NCBI RefSeq assembly: GCF_000183385.1
Contig: NC_014760.1
Span: 186,001 to 250,000, forward strand
Reading direction: 5' to 3'
Origin: Mycoplasmopsis bovis PG45
GTDB lineage: Bacteria > Bacillota_I > Bacilli_A > Mycoplasmatales > Metamycoplasmataceae
DNA length: 64,000 nt
Translations under genes and position numbers: made by a program
The notes under the pieces: model-generated
The model's input: the letters and a program-made list of their open reading frames with translations, nothing else
Databases searched by the model: none
What the model was told of the DNA's origin: nothing
Part shown: in pieces, positions 24,885 to 34,938 of the stretch
Position numbering within the stretch: position 1 is the first letter of the stretch
Layout: every line of letters starts with the position of its first letter

Positions 24885-26021
24885 TTAGATAATTATTAAA
24901 TTGTGGTTTGTTTCAGAAATTATTGTTCTAATAATTGTATTGATTGATTTAAGTCCAAAATTTTTTCCTATATATCTTTTTAAGTCGTGAGAAACAAATG
25001 TTTCAGCATTACCACTTGTGTAGTATTTGTTTATTATTGTTTCATTTATAAACTTATTATTAGTTGTGTAAAACCTTATGAATTTCTTTATATCATAAAT
25101 TTTTTGCACTGTCTTAGGCTTAGATGAGAGTAAATTAATTGTATGTTTTAAGTAGTTAGTAAATTCATCAAATTTACCTTGATTATACAAATAATTAAGT
25201 TCCTTAAAATGGTCTATTCCATCAAAAACTCTTTTATTTGCTTTATTTAATGTCTCATTAAAACCGTATATTTTAAATAGTTCTCTTATAAAGTGATATT
25301 TATCAAAAACTCTAGTGCTTTTTAATGATGTTGCTAGTGTAGTAATAACTTTAGCTCCATCACCTGAAACGATTATTTGCTTATTTGCATATAGCTTAGA
25401 TAAAGCATTTTTAACTGCATTATGAAATTCTGCTTCATTTTTCTTAATGTCTTGCTTAATTCTTAAGTTGCTAATTTGCATTATTGTAGTTTTGTTTTTT
25501 ATTTTGTTATCTCCATTATGCTCTAAAGTGTGAATTGTAGCCATTCTGCATCTAAATTTGGCTTTGTATCCATTAACTCTAGCATAAAAATATGAATCAT
25601 CTGTATCAATCTGAATTGCATCGTATTCTTTATCTTTGTGACATTTTAATTCATCCATATTTGCCTGTTTTATAGGGATTTTGTTCCTGTGATATGCATA
25701 GATATAATAAGGTATTTTATTGCTTTTAACTTTTCCTAATTTTTTGTAATTACGTTCATAAAGTTGATCGTTTAAGCATCTTTCTATATCATCTAAGTAA
25801 TATTTAAGTCTTTTGTTAAGCCTTAGTATTTCATTATGATAGTAAACAAAGCATTTCCTAGTAACTTTGTGTCTATACATATACAAAGTATAGTAATATA
25901 TTTCGCCTTTTACTATGATCGCCCTTGTTATTTTACGCTCAACATGATATTCTTTTTTACGTTCAGCACTGTTTTTATATTTTTCAGCCTGCTGGTCTCA
26001 AAGCATAAAAAGCTCTTGCAT
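24885..26021 (-). CDS. ICE DDE transposase (ISLre2/Mutator-like)
   Basis: A 378-residue protein next to the left end, expected to excise and insert the ICE. The ATG at 26021 has AAAGGGGAAATT upstream; the frame runs through a TGA (Trp) at codon 8. Likely catalytic residues: Asp in DAIQIDTDDSYFY, Asp in IIVSGDGAKVI, Glu in SGNAETFVSHDLKRY. The GDGA motif and the Glu-His-Arg/Lys spacing fit ISLre2-type transposases. It corresponds in position and type to CDS22 of M. agalactiae ICEA, which is known to drive ICE mobility. It points outward toward the left end and appears intact. Confidence 0.85.
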
Positions 26022-26322
26022 AATTTCCCCTTTATGCCTTTATTATAGATAAAAAAGGAAAATCATCCAAATTAGTTTTTTAACTTATTTAGCTTGTTTT
26101 GTTTAAAAAAATATGTGCTAAAGTAATTGCTTTATATTTACAATCTAATTACTTGGTAATTAGTAACTGATTAAATTGTAATTACTTTTAATGTGCCTTA
26201 TTTTAGCCAAATTATCAATAATTTTTTTACCAAATTATGGAAAATTTTTGCATTTATTACATTTAATACAGTCTTAAATAGACTAATAATTGTTTTTTAT
26301 GTGCTTAAAATAAGACATTATT

Positions 26323-26706
26323 TGGTTTTATTAAAAAAGAGGAGTTAAAAAAATCCAATCCAATCCAATTGCTAAATGTTGCTAATGTTGCTAAAAGATA
26401 TCAAGTAAACAGTAGCTAGTCAAGTTAACAAAATTTATACAAATAATAGGTAGTAGTCAAAGTAAATTCTAGTGGCTATATAAAGCTATACAAGGCTATA
26501 AGTTTGCTAAGAGAATCAAGTAAACAGTATCTAATTAAGTTAACAAAATTTATACAAATAATAGGTAGTAGTCAAAGTAAGTTCTAGTGGCTATATCAAT
26601 ATGATTGAAAATAATTAAAGTTTTGAATGAGCAATTTTAAATTAAATATTTAGCATAGCTTGTTTATGTTTGTTATTAAATTAAGTAGACAAAAACTAAT
26701 TACATT
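26323..26706 (+). repeat. Left arm of a long inverted repeat inside the ICE
   Basis: Matches 60231-61003 in the opposite orientation, from the word GGTTTTATTAAAAAAGAGGA through CCAATCCAATCCAATTGC and about two 116-bp units to AGCATAGCTTGTTTATG. The right arm has five units, so the arms differ mainly in unit number. Confidence 0.85.
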
Positions 26707-26768
26707 CTAATTACTTTATAATTACTTTCTAATTACTTGGTAATTAGTAACTGATTAAATTGTAATTA
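26697..26768. repeat. TAATTA array, 7 sites at 11-bp spacing
   Basis: Sites start at 26697, 26708, 26719, 26730, 26741, 26752 (TGATTA) and 26763, exactly 11 bp apart. A smaller array with the same register logic lies at 26146-26184 (4 sites). Confidence 0.9.
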
Positions 26769-27108
26769 CTTTTAATGTGCTTTATTTAGCCAAATTATCA
26801 ATAATTTTTTTGCCAATTTAGGGAATTTTTACATTTAATGCAGTTTTAAATACATTAATAAATGTTCTTTATGTGCTTAAAATAAGACATTAAATAAGCA
26901 TATTTACAACAACTCTAGATAGTAATTAATCTCTATATTATTTGTTAATTAACAAGATTATGTTTAGTTGTAATAGTTTATTAATATATAAATGAATTTA
27001 ATTTTAAAATGCATATATTTCTTTTGTGTATTTTATTAAAGAAAGGGTAGTTTTACCTTATTTTTTATGTGTGTTATTAAATTTTAGTTCACAAAATATA
27101 ACAAAAAC

Positions 27109-27169
27109 TAATTACATTCTAATTACTTTATAATTAGTTTATAATTATATTGTAATTACTTTCTAATTA
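27109..27169. repeat. TAATTA array upstream of parA, 6 sites at 11-bp spacing
   Basis: Sites start at 27109, 27120, 27131, 27142, 27153 and 27164. The array ends 30 bp before the parA ATG, where it could overlap the promoter. Confidence 0.92.
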
Positions 27170-27199
27170 CAAATTAAACATATAGCAATAAGGAGATTA

Positions 27200-28039
27200 A
27201 TGACTTTTTTTACTTTCCATTCCAATAAGGGGGGAGTTGGAAAGACAACAATTACACTTAACATTGCTGACGCTTTAGCAAAGCAAAATAAAAAAGTTTT
27301 AATATTTGACTTTGATAGCCAAGGCTCATTATCCAATGTGCTTAAAAGTAATGCAAACTACAATGAAGATGATTCTGGTAAGTGATTAAAAAGAACATCA
27401 TCAGAACAAGACTTAGAAAATACTATTCAGCAGTCTAAAATTAACAATATATATTATGTACATACTAATTCTTTATTAAATAATGTAAGAAATTCACTAC
27501 TTAATACAACATTGAGAGAATTAGTCTTAAGTTCAAACTTAAAGCTAATGAGTAATTACTTAATTAAATTAGGAATTGATTATGTATTCTTTGATCTAAA
27601 CCCAATTTTTGACGATATAGCAAAAAATGTTTATATTGCTTCAAAAACAGGGATTATCCAAGTTGTTGAACCACATATTTTTAGTTTGCAAGGACTTAAT
27701 GTTATGCTTTCAGAGTGAAAGAATAATACAAGAGAGCTTGGTCTCAATGATAATATTCAAGGCATTATCTTAAATAGAATTAAATCAAATAAGTTATCTA
27801 AAGACTTTTTCTATTTCTTACATGAAGAATATGGAGACAGAACACTAAAAACTTTTGTTCCAGATAACATAGGTATGGCTACAAGCACAATTAGTTTAGC
27901 TTTTTCAACCGATATAGCAACACTTAACAAGTGAAAAAGACCTAAATGAGTTTTAGAGAGTGAATATAAAGACTATATTAAGGATGGCAATCCAATAGAA
28001 AACTTAATTACTGAATTACAAAGTAGAAACATTCTATAA
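27200..28039 (+). CDS. parA: ParA-type partition ATPase of the ICE
   Basis: A 279-residue ParA/MinD-like ATPase. The deviant Walker A reads KGGVGKTTITLNIA near residue 10, the A' motif FDFDSQGSLS follows, and the Walker B region is YVFFDLNPIFDD. Several TGA codons are Trp. The ATG has AAGGAG 7 bp upstream. It starts a plus-strand group with the small DNA-binding protein at 28119 and the DUF2130 gene at 28686. Its TAA stop codon is part of the first TAATTA site of the next array. ParA homologues on ICEs usually help keep a circular or replicating form; that role is inference. Confidence 0.92.
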
Positions 28040-28097
28040 TTAGTTTCTAATTACTTTCTAATTATTTTGTAATTACTATATAATTAGTTTGTAATTA
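28037..28097. repeat. TAATTA array between parA and its partner, 6 sites at 11-bp spacing
   Basis: Sites start at 28037, 28048, 28059, 28070, 28081 and 28092, perfectly spaced. The array fills almost all of the intergenic gap. Confidence 0.92.
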
Positions 28098-28118
28098 TAG
28101 AATACACTGGGAGTGATA

Positions 28119-28472
28119 ATGGACAACAAAAATATATTCAAGCAAGTAGCATCACAAACTCAGAAATTGCAACAAGAAAACTTTGATAAATCTAAAAAAT
28201 TAGATAATGACCAAGCAGTAGATAATTTATTAAATCAGGCTGATAAACTTTTAAATAAACCAGCTAAGCAAATTCAAGCTAAAAAAGAAGGTAAGGCAAC
28301 AGGGTTATATTTAACACAATCTTTAGTCGATGATATAGCTAAGGTTCAAGAACAAGCTATTAATTTAGGTTTTGGAAAAATAAGCATTCCTGACTTAATT
28401 AAATATGGTTTAGTTTACTTTAAGAGATTCATACTAATGAATTTAGTTGAATCGCCTAAGGATGATAAATAA
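28119..28472 (+). CDS. Small putative ribbon-helix-helix protein, likely ParA partner
   Basis: A 117-residue protein. I chose ATG 28119 over GTG 28113 because GGGAG lies 5 bp before it. The first half is polar and Gln/Lys-rich, the usual form of a flexible ParA-interacting tail. The C-terminal ~45 residues (ATGLYLTQSLVDDIAKVQEQ and on to IPDLIKYGLVYFK) show a strand-helix-helix pattern that fits a ribbon-helix-helix fold. It lies directly after parA and between two TAATTA arrays, which are its likely binding sites. The fold and the DNA target are inference from pattern and context. Confidence 0.6.
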   Translation: MDNKNIFKQVASQTQKLQQENFDKSKKLDNDQAVDNLLNQADKLLNKPAKQIQAKKEGKATGLYLTQSLVDDIAKVQEQAINLGFGKISIPDLIKYGLVYFKRFILMNLVESPKDDK

Positions 28473-28541
28473 ATAATTAAAGAATAGTATAAAAAATCAA
28501 ATAGGACTAATTTAATAAGTAGTCTTATTTTTTCCTTTTTC

Positions 28542-28646
28542 TAATTACTTACTAATTATAAAGTAATTAGTTTCTAATTACCTTCTAAATACTTTCTAAT
28601 TATAAAATAATTAGTTTGTAATTATATTGCAATTACTTTCTAATTA
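28542..28646. repeat. TAATTA array, 10 sites at 11-bp spacing
   Basis: Sites start at 28542, 28553, 28564, 28575, 28586 (TAAATA), 28597, 28608, 28619, 28630 (CAATTA) and 28641. It is the longest array and ends 40 bp before the DUF2130 gene. Confidence 0.92.
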
Positions 28647-28685
28647 GAAATTTAAAATCATAAGACAAACACAAAGGATTAATAA

Positions 28686-29948
28686 ATGACAATAAAATTC
28701 ATAGTAAAAGACAAAAAGACAATTGAACTGTTACAAGACGCTAAAAAAGGTGATCAAATTGACTTATCTAATGCTGAATCAGTTGACTTAAGTTTTATTA
28801 CTAAAGAAATTGATGAATCTAGGGATAGGCTTTATAATGAAAAAATTAAAAAAGAAAAAGAGTTATTATTTGCTCAATATCAAGTTAACTTAACAAAAGC
28901 AAATAATGAATTAAGACAAGAGCTATCTAGAACAATTATTGACCAAAAAGACAAAATAACAAAATTAGAGCTACAAATTAGCAATTTTGAAGAAAAACAT
29001 AAACTTGACACTAAAATTAAAGTTGCTGAAGCAATTCAAAGCCAAAGCAATACTATTATTACTCTTAACGATAAAGTTAAGGACTTAATGTATAAAATTA
29101 GCTTGTTAGAAGTAAAACACAAAAATGAAATAAGCAACAAAATTATTGAAGCTAATAAATTAAATGAGCAAATAGAAAAATTAAACAGAGCAAAGCTAAC
29201 TAAAAATGTTAAAGTTCTTGGAGAAGAGTTAGAAAATTACTGTGTAAATGAATTTAATAATGTTTCATCTTATGCTTTTAGAACATCAGTACTTGAAAAA
29301 GATACTACTGCTATTAAAGCAGAAGGAGAATCTAAAGGCTCTAAAGGTGACTTTATATTTAAAGTTTATGCTGAAGAAGAAAGAAAAACTCCTTTACTTG
29401 GAGTAATGCGTGAGATGAAAACAGAGTTAGAATCATCAGCACATAAGCAAAAGAACCAAGACCATTATAAAAAGCTTGACAGCGATAGAGAAAAGAAGCA
29501 ATTAGATTATGCATTGCTTGTTAGTGAATTAGAGTATCAAAATAGCAATTGATTAATTTATAGAGTGCCTGAATATAAAAATATGTTTGTAGTAAGGCCA
29601 ATGTATTTTGTAACTATGCTAGGTGTGTTGGAAACAATAGCACTAAAGTATAAAGAAATTACATTAGATAAGCAATTTAAAGAAATTAGCTTTATTGAAA
29701 AGCAAAAAATATTAGATGAGTTCAATGAATTTAAAGATAGCATTCTTGATACCACATTAAAATACATTGAAGCTAAAGTTAGTGAAATTAATAAATCCGC
29801 TGAAAATATTAAAAAAGAAGCTCATAAAATTCTAACAGCCAGTGAAATAATAATTAATAGCCATTTAAACACAGTTAAAAACAAAATTAACAGTTTTAGT
29901 ATTTGTTCAAGAGTAATTAAGCCAATTGAAAAGATAGCTAGTAAGTAA
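28686..29948 (+). CDS. DUF2130 family protein
   Basis: A 420-residue protein read through one TGA (Trp) at 29550-29552. Residues ~40-180 are a long coiled coil rich in Lys, Glu and Leu. A conserved globular part follows, with ESKGSKGDFIFKV, GVMREMKTELE and a segment around YRVPEYKNMFVVRPMY typical of DUF2130. The Gly-Asp ... Glu-x-Lys arrangement (GDF, then EMK) resembles a PD-(D/E)XK nuclease core, so it may bind or cut nucleic acid; this is inference. It ends with a second helical region. The gene is flanked by TAATTA arrays on both sides. Confidence 0.8.
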
Positions 29949-29954
29949 ATAAAG

Positions 29955-29984
29955 AAAGCCAAGTTACATTAACCTGGCTTTTTG
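29955..29984. terminator. Repeated-type terminator
   Basis: AAAGCCAAGTTA and its imperfect inverse AACCTGGCTTTTT form a stem with T-runs usable in both directions. The same hairpin recurs at 34645-34676 and 34939-34971. Confidence 0.75.
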
Positions 29985-29990
29985 TTTTTC

Positions 29991-30072
29991 TAATTAGTAT
30001 CTAATTATATTCTAATTAGATTATACTTATAAAGTAATTAGAGGTAATTAGAAAGTAATTAGTTTCTAATTA
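29991..30072. repeat. TAATTA array, 8 sites
   Basis: Sites at 29991, 30002, 30013, 30024 (degenerate), 30035, 30045, 30056 and 30067; one step is 10 bp, the rest 11. It lies between two convergent genes, so it is not simply a promoter operator. Confidence 0.88.
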
Positions 30073-30110
30073 TAAACAAAATAAAAGCAACTCTTTTAGT
30101 TGCTTATGTT

Positions 30111-31679
30111 TTATTCTTTAAGTCTCTTCCATTTATTTAATCATTCTTTATAAATTTCTCCAGCTTTTTTCTTGTACTCTTCTGTTTTGTATTTTTCATT
30201 TAAGTTAGTGTTATCTTCTATTTCTTTAAAATTTTGGAACTTATTTTTCATTACTTTGTTTACATAATAAGTAATATATTTTTTAATATTTATCTGATTA
30301 TTATTATTAGGGACAAGATCTGCTGGTAGCTCTCCAAATAGAGCAACATGAATAGGAATAACTTCTTCATATAGTGCTCTATGTGCTCAAACAAATGAGT
30401 GTTCATAGTCAGCTTTAGTTATTAAGGCACTAAGTTCATTATTAGCTACTGGAAACATTGATACTCTTGTTTCATTTTGATTGTCTGGCTTTTCAACTTC
30501 TTTGCCTAAGACAGTTCGGGTTGTAGCTGTAGTCAATAGTCCAGTTAGTTTATTTAAAAGGTCTCTAAACTTTTCAAGCTCTTTTTTGTATTCTTCAGTC
30601 TCAGTTTTTTCCTTTTCTTCTTCATTTAGCTTATTTATTTCATCTTTTGTTTTAAATGTGTTCTTAAATTCTTGGAATTTTAATAAAAATAATAAATAAT
30701 CTTTATAAGCTCTAATGTTTATTTGAGTATCAAGATAGGCCTTTGCAGGATCTGAGAATTGATCTAATAAATTAGGAGTGCCTAATACATCATAATAACT
30801 TTGAGGTCCTCTTTTTATTCATAGCTTTTTCTCATCTAATTCATTGTATATGTCAGTCCTACCATGAAATGCTTTAGCTTTAGAACGAGTAAAGGGCATA
30901 AATCAAATTCTATTGTTTGGATCATTTGCTAAATCCTTATTAAGCAATTCCATATAATCCCCATGCACCTTATTAAATCTTATAAATTGATCTTCTCTTT
31001 TTATTATTTTTTTGTTATAGTCATAGGGGGTTTCATCATAATGGTCATTAAATTTATCTATAAAAGTTCCATATTTATCTGAACCTATTGTGAAATCACG
31101 CTTTACACTGCTGTCATACTCTAAAAAATTTGTCATATTTGTTAAAAAGTTTTTGTGTTCATCAGGCGTTAAATGCACACTGCCTTTTAAGTAATTTCTA
31201 AGTAAATTGTTAAACTCAACAGGTGGAATATATGTATCACTTAATTTTGATTTAAATTTTTCTGATCCTGGTTTTTTAAATAAATCTTCCTTTAATTCTG
31301 GTGCTATAAAAATCATTGGTAAGAACTCATCGGTTTTTCAGTTGTTATTTTTATATACATCTGAGCTAATTGTTTTGTCTTCATGTGTAACTTTAGCAAA
31401 ATAATATTTATTATTCTCTTTTAAAAATTGTTTTGGTTCTTTTGAGCTATCTACTAAAAAGTATCCCCTATACTTATTGTTTAATAAGTATTCATTAACA
31501 TTTTCTTTTTGTTCATTAAAATTGAAGCCAGCCGGTGGCCTAACATTATCTGTTTTAATAATTTTTGCTGTTGGTTCCAAAATTTTAAGCACATTAAGGC
31601 AAGAAACACTTGCTAATGCTGGTGCTACTGTTGTGCCCAGTAGCAGGGCTATATTTTTTATTCCTTTTTTTATTCTCAT
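30111..31679 (-). CDS. ICE lipoprotein
   Basis: A 522-residue surface protein. The start chosen is ATG 31679 (MRIKKGIKNIALLLG). A basic and hydrophobic signal ends in ASVSC with Cys at position 26, a mycoplasma-style lipobox. The mature part is hydrophilic, Lys/Glu/Asn-rich, with several TGA Trp codons, and shows no domain I recognise. It is the last gene of the minus-strand group on the left side of the ICE. Possible role in contact with recipient cells, by analogy with other ICE lipoproteins only. Confidence 0.8.
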
Positions 31680-31793
31680 AATATTAATTTTAATACAAAT
31701 ACTAGGCAAATAATAAGGCTTTTGGAAACAATTTCATACTTATTTTTTGCAATTTTCTTATTAGTTTTAAAAGACAATTTTATAGTTAGAAAC

Positions 31794-31843
31794 TAATTAC
31801 ATAGTAATTATAAAGTAATTACAATCTAATTAGAATATAATTA
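31794..31843. repeat. TAATTA array, 5 sites at 11-bp spacing
   Basis: Sites start at 31794, 31805, 31816, 31827 and 31838. The array lies upstream of the lipoprotein gene and downstream of the SocA-like gene. Confidence 0.9.
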
Positions 31844-31963
31844 GAAGTTATTAGGAGTAAAATTAATTACAAAATAAGCTATTTTTTAATTACTAAAATT
31901 AAATAAAAAAACTATGAAAATTCATAGTAATTTGTGTTAAAAAAGTTGTGTTTAATACTAAAA

Positions 31964-32416
31964 TTAATCCCCTGAATAAATGCTTTTATAATAGTTTTTC
32001 ATATCAGCTGGATCAATTATCTTAGTTGATATTTCAAATTCTGATAAACCATTTCTAGCTTTTAGCCATGGTTCTTCTGAATGTGATATTGCTTCTAATT
32101 CATATCCTGATTTACTTCCATAAGTAGTCCAAACAGCATCTAGTAGTTCTAAAATATTTTTGTTGAATTTCTCATCATTTGGCTTTAATTGTTCAATTTC
32201 ATTTCAGCCATATTCTTTATAATCATTTCAAAGTTCAGGAGAAACTGGGCCATGAACTCATGCTTGAAAAGCAGTGTCACTTAGAATTCCTTCACCAAGC
32301 AATGCATTTGCTCATGCTTCAGCATAATATGTTAACTTTTGAAGCTTTTTAGGAGTCATACTTTCTTTAGATAAAAATCAGCCAGATATATCTTTGTAGC
32401 TATATTTCTTAGACAT
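31964..32416 (-). CDS. SocA/Panacea-domain (DUF4065) protein
   Basis: A 150-residue protein. The pattern LQKLTYYAEAWANALLGEGI near residue 27, followed by FQAWVHGPVSPELWNDYKEY, is the signature of the DUF4065 family, known as SocA or Panacea antitoxins and GepA-like phage proteins. The ATG at 32416 has AAGGAGTAT upstream. No toxin gene is adjacent. It lies just downstream of the DUF2326 ATPase gene, separated by a TAATTA array, so it might belong to the same defence module or serve as an unrelated antitoxin. Frame uses five or more TGA Trp codons. Confidence 0.82.
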
Positions 32417-32455
32417 AAGAATACTCCTTAAAATTGAAATTAAGTATATCTAAAG

Positions 32456-32505
32456 TAATTAGAATATAATTACTTACTAATTGTAAAATAATTACTTTCT
32501 AATTA
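32456..32505. repeat. TAATTA array, 5 sites at 11-bp spacing
   Basis: Sites start at 32456, 32467, 32478 (TAATTG), 32489 and 32500. It lies between the DUF2326 gene and the SocA-like gene. Confidence 0.9.
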
Positions 32506-32520
32506 GTTTTTTAGCAAAAA

Positions 32521-34236
32521 TTAAACCTTAAAAAGTTTGTCATTTTGTGATAGCTCTAAAACAATATTTGAGTTATTAAGCACTTGTTCTGGAATTTTAT
32601 CTTTAAGTATTGAAATAATTAATTGTGCTTTACTATGTAATAAATAGTTACTAATGCCTATTAATTGATTATCAGACATTAGCTCTTTTTTATCATTAAG
32701 TAAGAAATGTAAACAAGGAATTTTTTGCTCATCTGCAAATTTTATATAAGCCAGATCAAAACAAATAATTTCTCCTTGTTTTTTGCCTGAACTTTGGTTT
32801 AGAACTGATAAATCAAATCTATACATTGGTCTTTGTTTGTTGTCAAAAGTTCTGTCACATACTAAAAAGTATCTTTCGTTGTATAAAAGATTAGATATTT
32901 TTTGAAAACTGTCATTAAATGCTTTAATTCTTTTTTGCAATTCATTATAAACAGTGTCAGAATAAATTTCTTTATTAAGATTTTCTATTTCATTTTGAGT
33001 CTCAGAAATATCATTTTCATTTTTTATAATTTGCTCTAATTTACTCTCAAGAGCACCTTTTTCTTGATATTTTTCATTTAATTTTTTAACAAGTTTGTCT
33101 AACTCTTTAAAAGTTTCTTCTTTCGAAAGAGCAATGCTTAAGTCTTTTTCAATATCTAGCAATTTAGTTAATTCAGCATTATATTCATCTAATTTATTAT
33201 TAATTGAAGGTAGCTCACTGCTTGCAAAAGCAACTTTTTCATCTATCATTTTGTTATGAAAATTAATTAATTCATCAAAAGTTTTGTGTAACTTAGACAT
33301 ATACAATTTAGATTGTTGATAAATATTTTCAACTTGTTTAGTGCTAAATGATACGCTGTTAGACTTTATTTTTTTGATAAAGTCATTTATATTGTTTTTT
33401 CTGATATTTAACAAACTAATTTGTGTTGAATAATGCGAAATATTATATTTAATTTTATTAAGGCACTCTAAATCATCCTTAAACTTTTCATTAACATTTA
33501 GTTTGTTCTTTTTGTTGTTTAATTCAGTAATTTCACCTGAAAGAATTTCTAAACTTTGCTCATATGCAACTCTTGTTGTTCTGTTAGATAGCAATCTTTT
33601 TTGGTACTTTTTTTCTTCTTCTAATTTCTTTTTTAAGCTAATTAATTTACTTGCAGTGTCAAAGCTAAAACCAAAAAGAAAAAGATATAGCATTTCATAT
33701 TCACTATCATTAGTGTTTGGATGAACTGTTTTCAATGTGTTATTAACGCTTTGGTCGGTGTATCTTATATTATGTGAGATAATTTGTCTAAAAGTGGGTT
33801 TAGCAGCTTTGTGTTTTGGAAAAATGTAACTTAATAATTCAGCACTTAATTGATTTGCAGAAATATTTTTATTGTTGACTCTTAAAACTTTGTTATTTTT
33901 ATCACTTAAGAAATTTCTCTCAATGATAATTTTTTCTGATTGATCATTATAAATATCATAGGTTAGCTCTAAAGTTATTAATACTTTGTTAGTTTCTAGA
34001 AATTCTTTAAGTTCATAATTAATTGTTTTAGTTTCTAATCCTGAATATATTTCCTTAGCGTTTCCACCTAAACAAAAATTAATTAGTTTTAAAACTGTAG
34101 TTTTTCCAATGTTATTGCCTGTCTTTGTTAAGTCACTGCTTAATGTGCTATCAACTATTAAATTTAATCCTTTTTTAAACTCTAAATACCTTATAACTTC
34201 ATCGCCTTTAGAGATTTTTAAACTTTTTAGATACAT
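32521..34236 (-). CDS. DUF2326 ATPase of an ABC-three-component (ABC-3C) system
   Basis: A 571-residue SMC/RecN-like ATPase. Walker A is GNNIGKTTVLKLINFCLGG near residue 42. A long coiled coil spans about residues 190-440. The C-terminal DUF2326 part carries RYFLVCDRTF and an Asp box near LHFLLNDKKELM in place of a standard Walker B. Such proteins pair with a small middle-component protein in ABC-3C systems, which are predicted defence systems. Its start overlaps the end of the 75-residue gene upstream by 10 bp, so the two are coupled. Likely ICE cargo protecting the host or the element. Confidence 0.82.
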   Translation of the reverse strand: MYLKSLKISKGDEVIRYLEFKKGLNLIVDSTLSSDLTKTGNNIGKTTVLKLINFCLGGNAKEIYSGLETKTINYELKEFLETNKVLITLELTYDIYNDQSEKIIIERNFLSDKNNKVLRVNNKNISANQLSAELLSYIFPKHKAAKPTFRQIISHNIRYTDQSVNNTLKTVHPNTNDSEYEMLYLFLFGFSFDTASKLISLKKKLEEEKKYQKRLLSNRTTRVAYEQSLEILSGEITELNNKKNKLNVNEKFKDDLECLNKIKYNISHYSTQISLLNIRKNNINDFIKKIKSNSVSFSTKQVENIYQQSKLYMSKLHKTFDELINFHNKMIDEKVAFASSELPSINNKLDEYNAELTKLLDIEKDLSIALSKEETFKELDKLVKKLNEKYQEKGALESKLEQIIKNENDISETQNEIENLNKEIYSDTVYNELQKRIKAFNDSFQKISNLLYNERYFLVCDRTFDNKQRPMYRFDLSVLNQSSGKKQGEIICFDLAYIKFADEQKIPCLHFLLNDKKELMSDNQLIGISNYLLHSKAQLIISILKDKIPEQVLNNSNIVLELSQNDKLFKV

Positions 34237-34454
34237 AAAAAAACTACTCCATTATCATTAATATCAATAGCACCTATTAAATACAACCAATCCAATGACA
34301 ACAAAAAGATACTAATAGGCATATTGTCAGGCTTTTTAACTTCAGCATACAAAGTTATTATATCTATGCTTTTCTGTTCATATAAAGTGTTCAAAATAAG
34401 CGAAGCATTATAGTAAACACATAGTTTTGGATTTATATTTTCTGGTAATAACAT
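34227..34454 (-). CDS. ABC-3C middle-component protein (MC6-like)
   Basis: A 75-residue protein starting MLLPENINPKLCVYYNASLI and ending with the pattern FLLSLDWLYLIGAIDINDNG. Start, length and the Leu-rich hydrophobic pattern near the end match the middle component 6 type of ABC-three-component systems. These bridge the ATPase and the effector. It overlaps the DUF2326 gene by 10 bp. No third effector with an ABC-3C C-terminal domain is seen; the SocA-like gene is the only nearby candidate. Confidence 0.7.
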   Translation of the reverse strand: MLLPENINPKLCVYYNASLILNTLYEQKSIDIITLYAEVKKPDNMPISIFLLSLDWLYLIGAIDINDNGVVFLCI

Positions 34455-34585
34455 TAGTTAAACTATCTCCGCTTGAATTCCTTTAATATTTTGCATCTCA
34501 TAAATGAATTTGTTAACATTATATCAATATATAATGACAGTCTCTCTTTGTCTATTAGCTCCCAATTAGCTTTATAACTACAAAC

Positions 34586-34635
34586 TAATTACTTTATAAT
34601 TATATTATAATTAGTTACTAATTAGATAGTAATTA
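34586..34635. repeat. TAATTA array, 5 sites at 11-bp spacing
   Basis: Sites start at 34586, 34597, 34608, 34619 and 34630, perfectly spaced, upstream of the ABC-3C operon. Confidence 0.92.
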
Positions 34636-34644
34636 GAATAAAGA

Positions 34645-34676
34645 AAAGGCCAAGTTATATCACCTGGCTTTTTTTG
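34645..34676. terminator. Repeated-type terminator
   Basis: GGCCAAGTTATATCACCTGG followed by CTTTTTTT; same hairpin as at 34939 and 29955. Confidence 0.75.
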
Positions 34677-34860
34677 CATAATTGTCCCCACACAAACATA
34701 ATGCTACATATAAATAATAATCTAAATATTAATGCTTAATGATTTATATCATTCTATTTTTACTTTCACTATTGAGTTACATTTAAATTTAGTATGAAAT
34801 ATTTTCCAGTAAAAAGCATAATTTCATTGTTTTGATAGCAATAACAAACTGCTTTACATT

Positions 34861-34931
34861 TAATTATATTCTAATTATTAAGTAACACTTTCTAATTACC
34901 TTCTAATTACTTTATAATTAGATACTAATTA
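34861..34931. repeat. TAATTA array, 7 sites
   Basis: Sites at 34861, 34872, 34883 (TAACAC), 34893, 34904, 34915 and 34926; one step is 10 bp, the others 11. Confidence 0.9.
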
Positions 34932-34938
34932 GAAAAAC

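Larger units (their letters stand above)
26022..27199. other. Non-coding ICE region with repeats, left arm
   Basis: About 1.2 kb without genes. It contains three 11-bp-phased TAATTA arrays (26146-26184, 26697-26768, 27109-27169) and a direct repeat of roughly 160 bp (from 26146 and again from 26741). Between these lies a 380-bp segment that is an inverted copy of the right-arm repeat region. Confidence 0.75.

Noticed and set aside
31964-32416. Toxin-antitoxin operon around the SocA-like gene
   Set aside because: No adjacent small toxin gene is present on either side, so a complete pair cannot be claimed.
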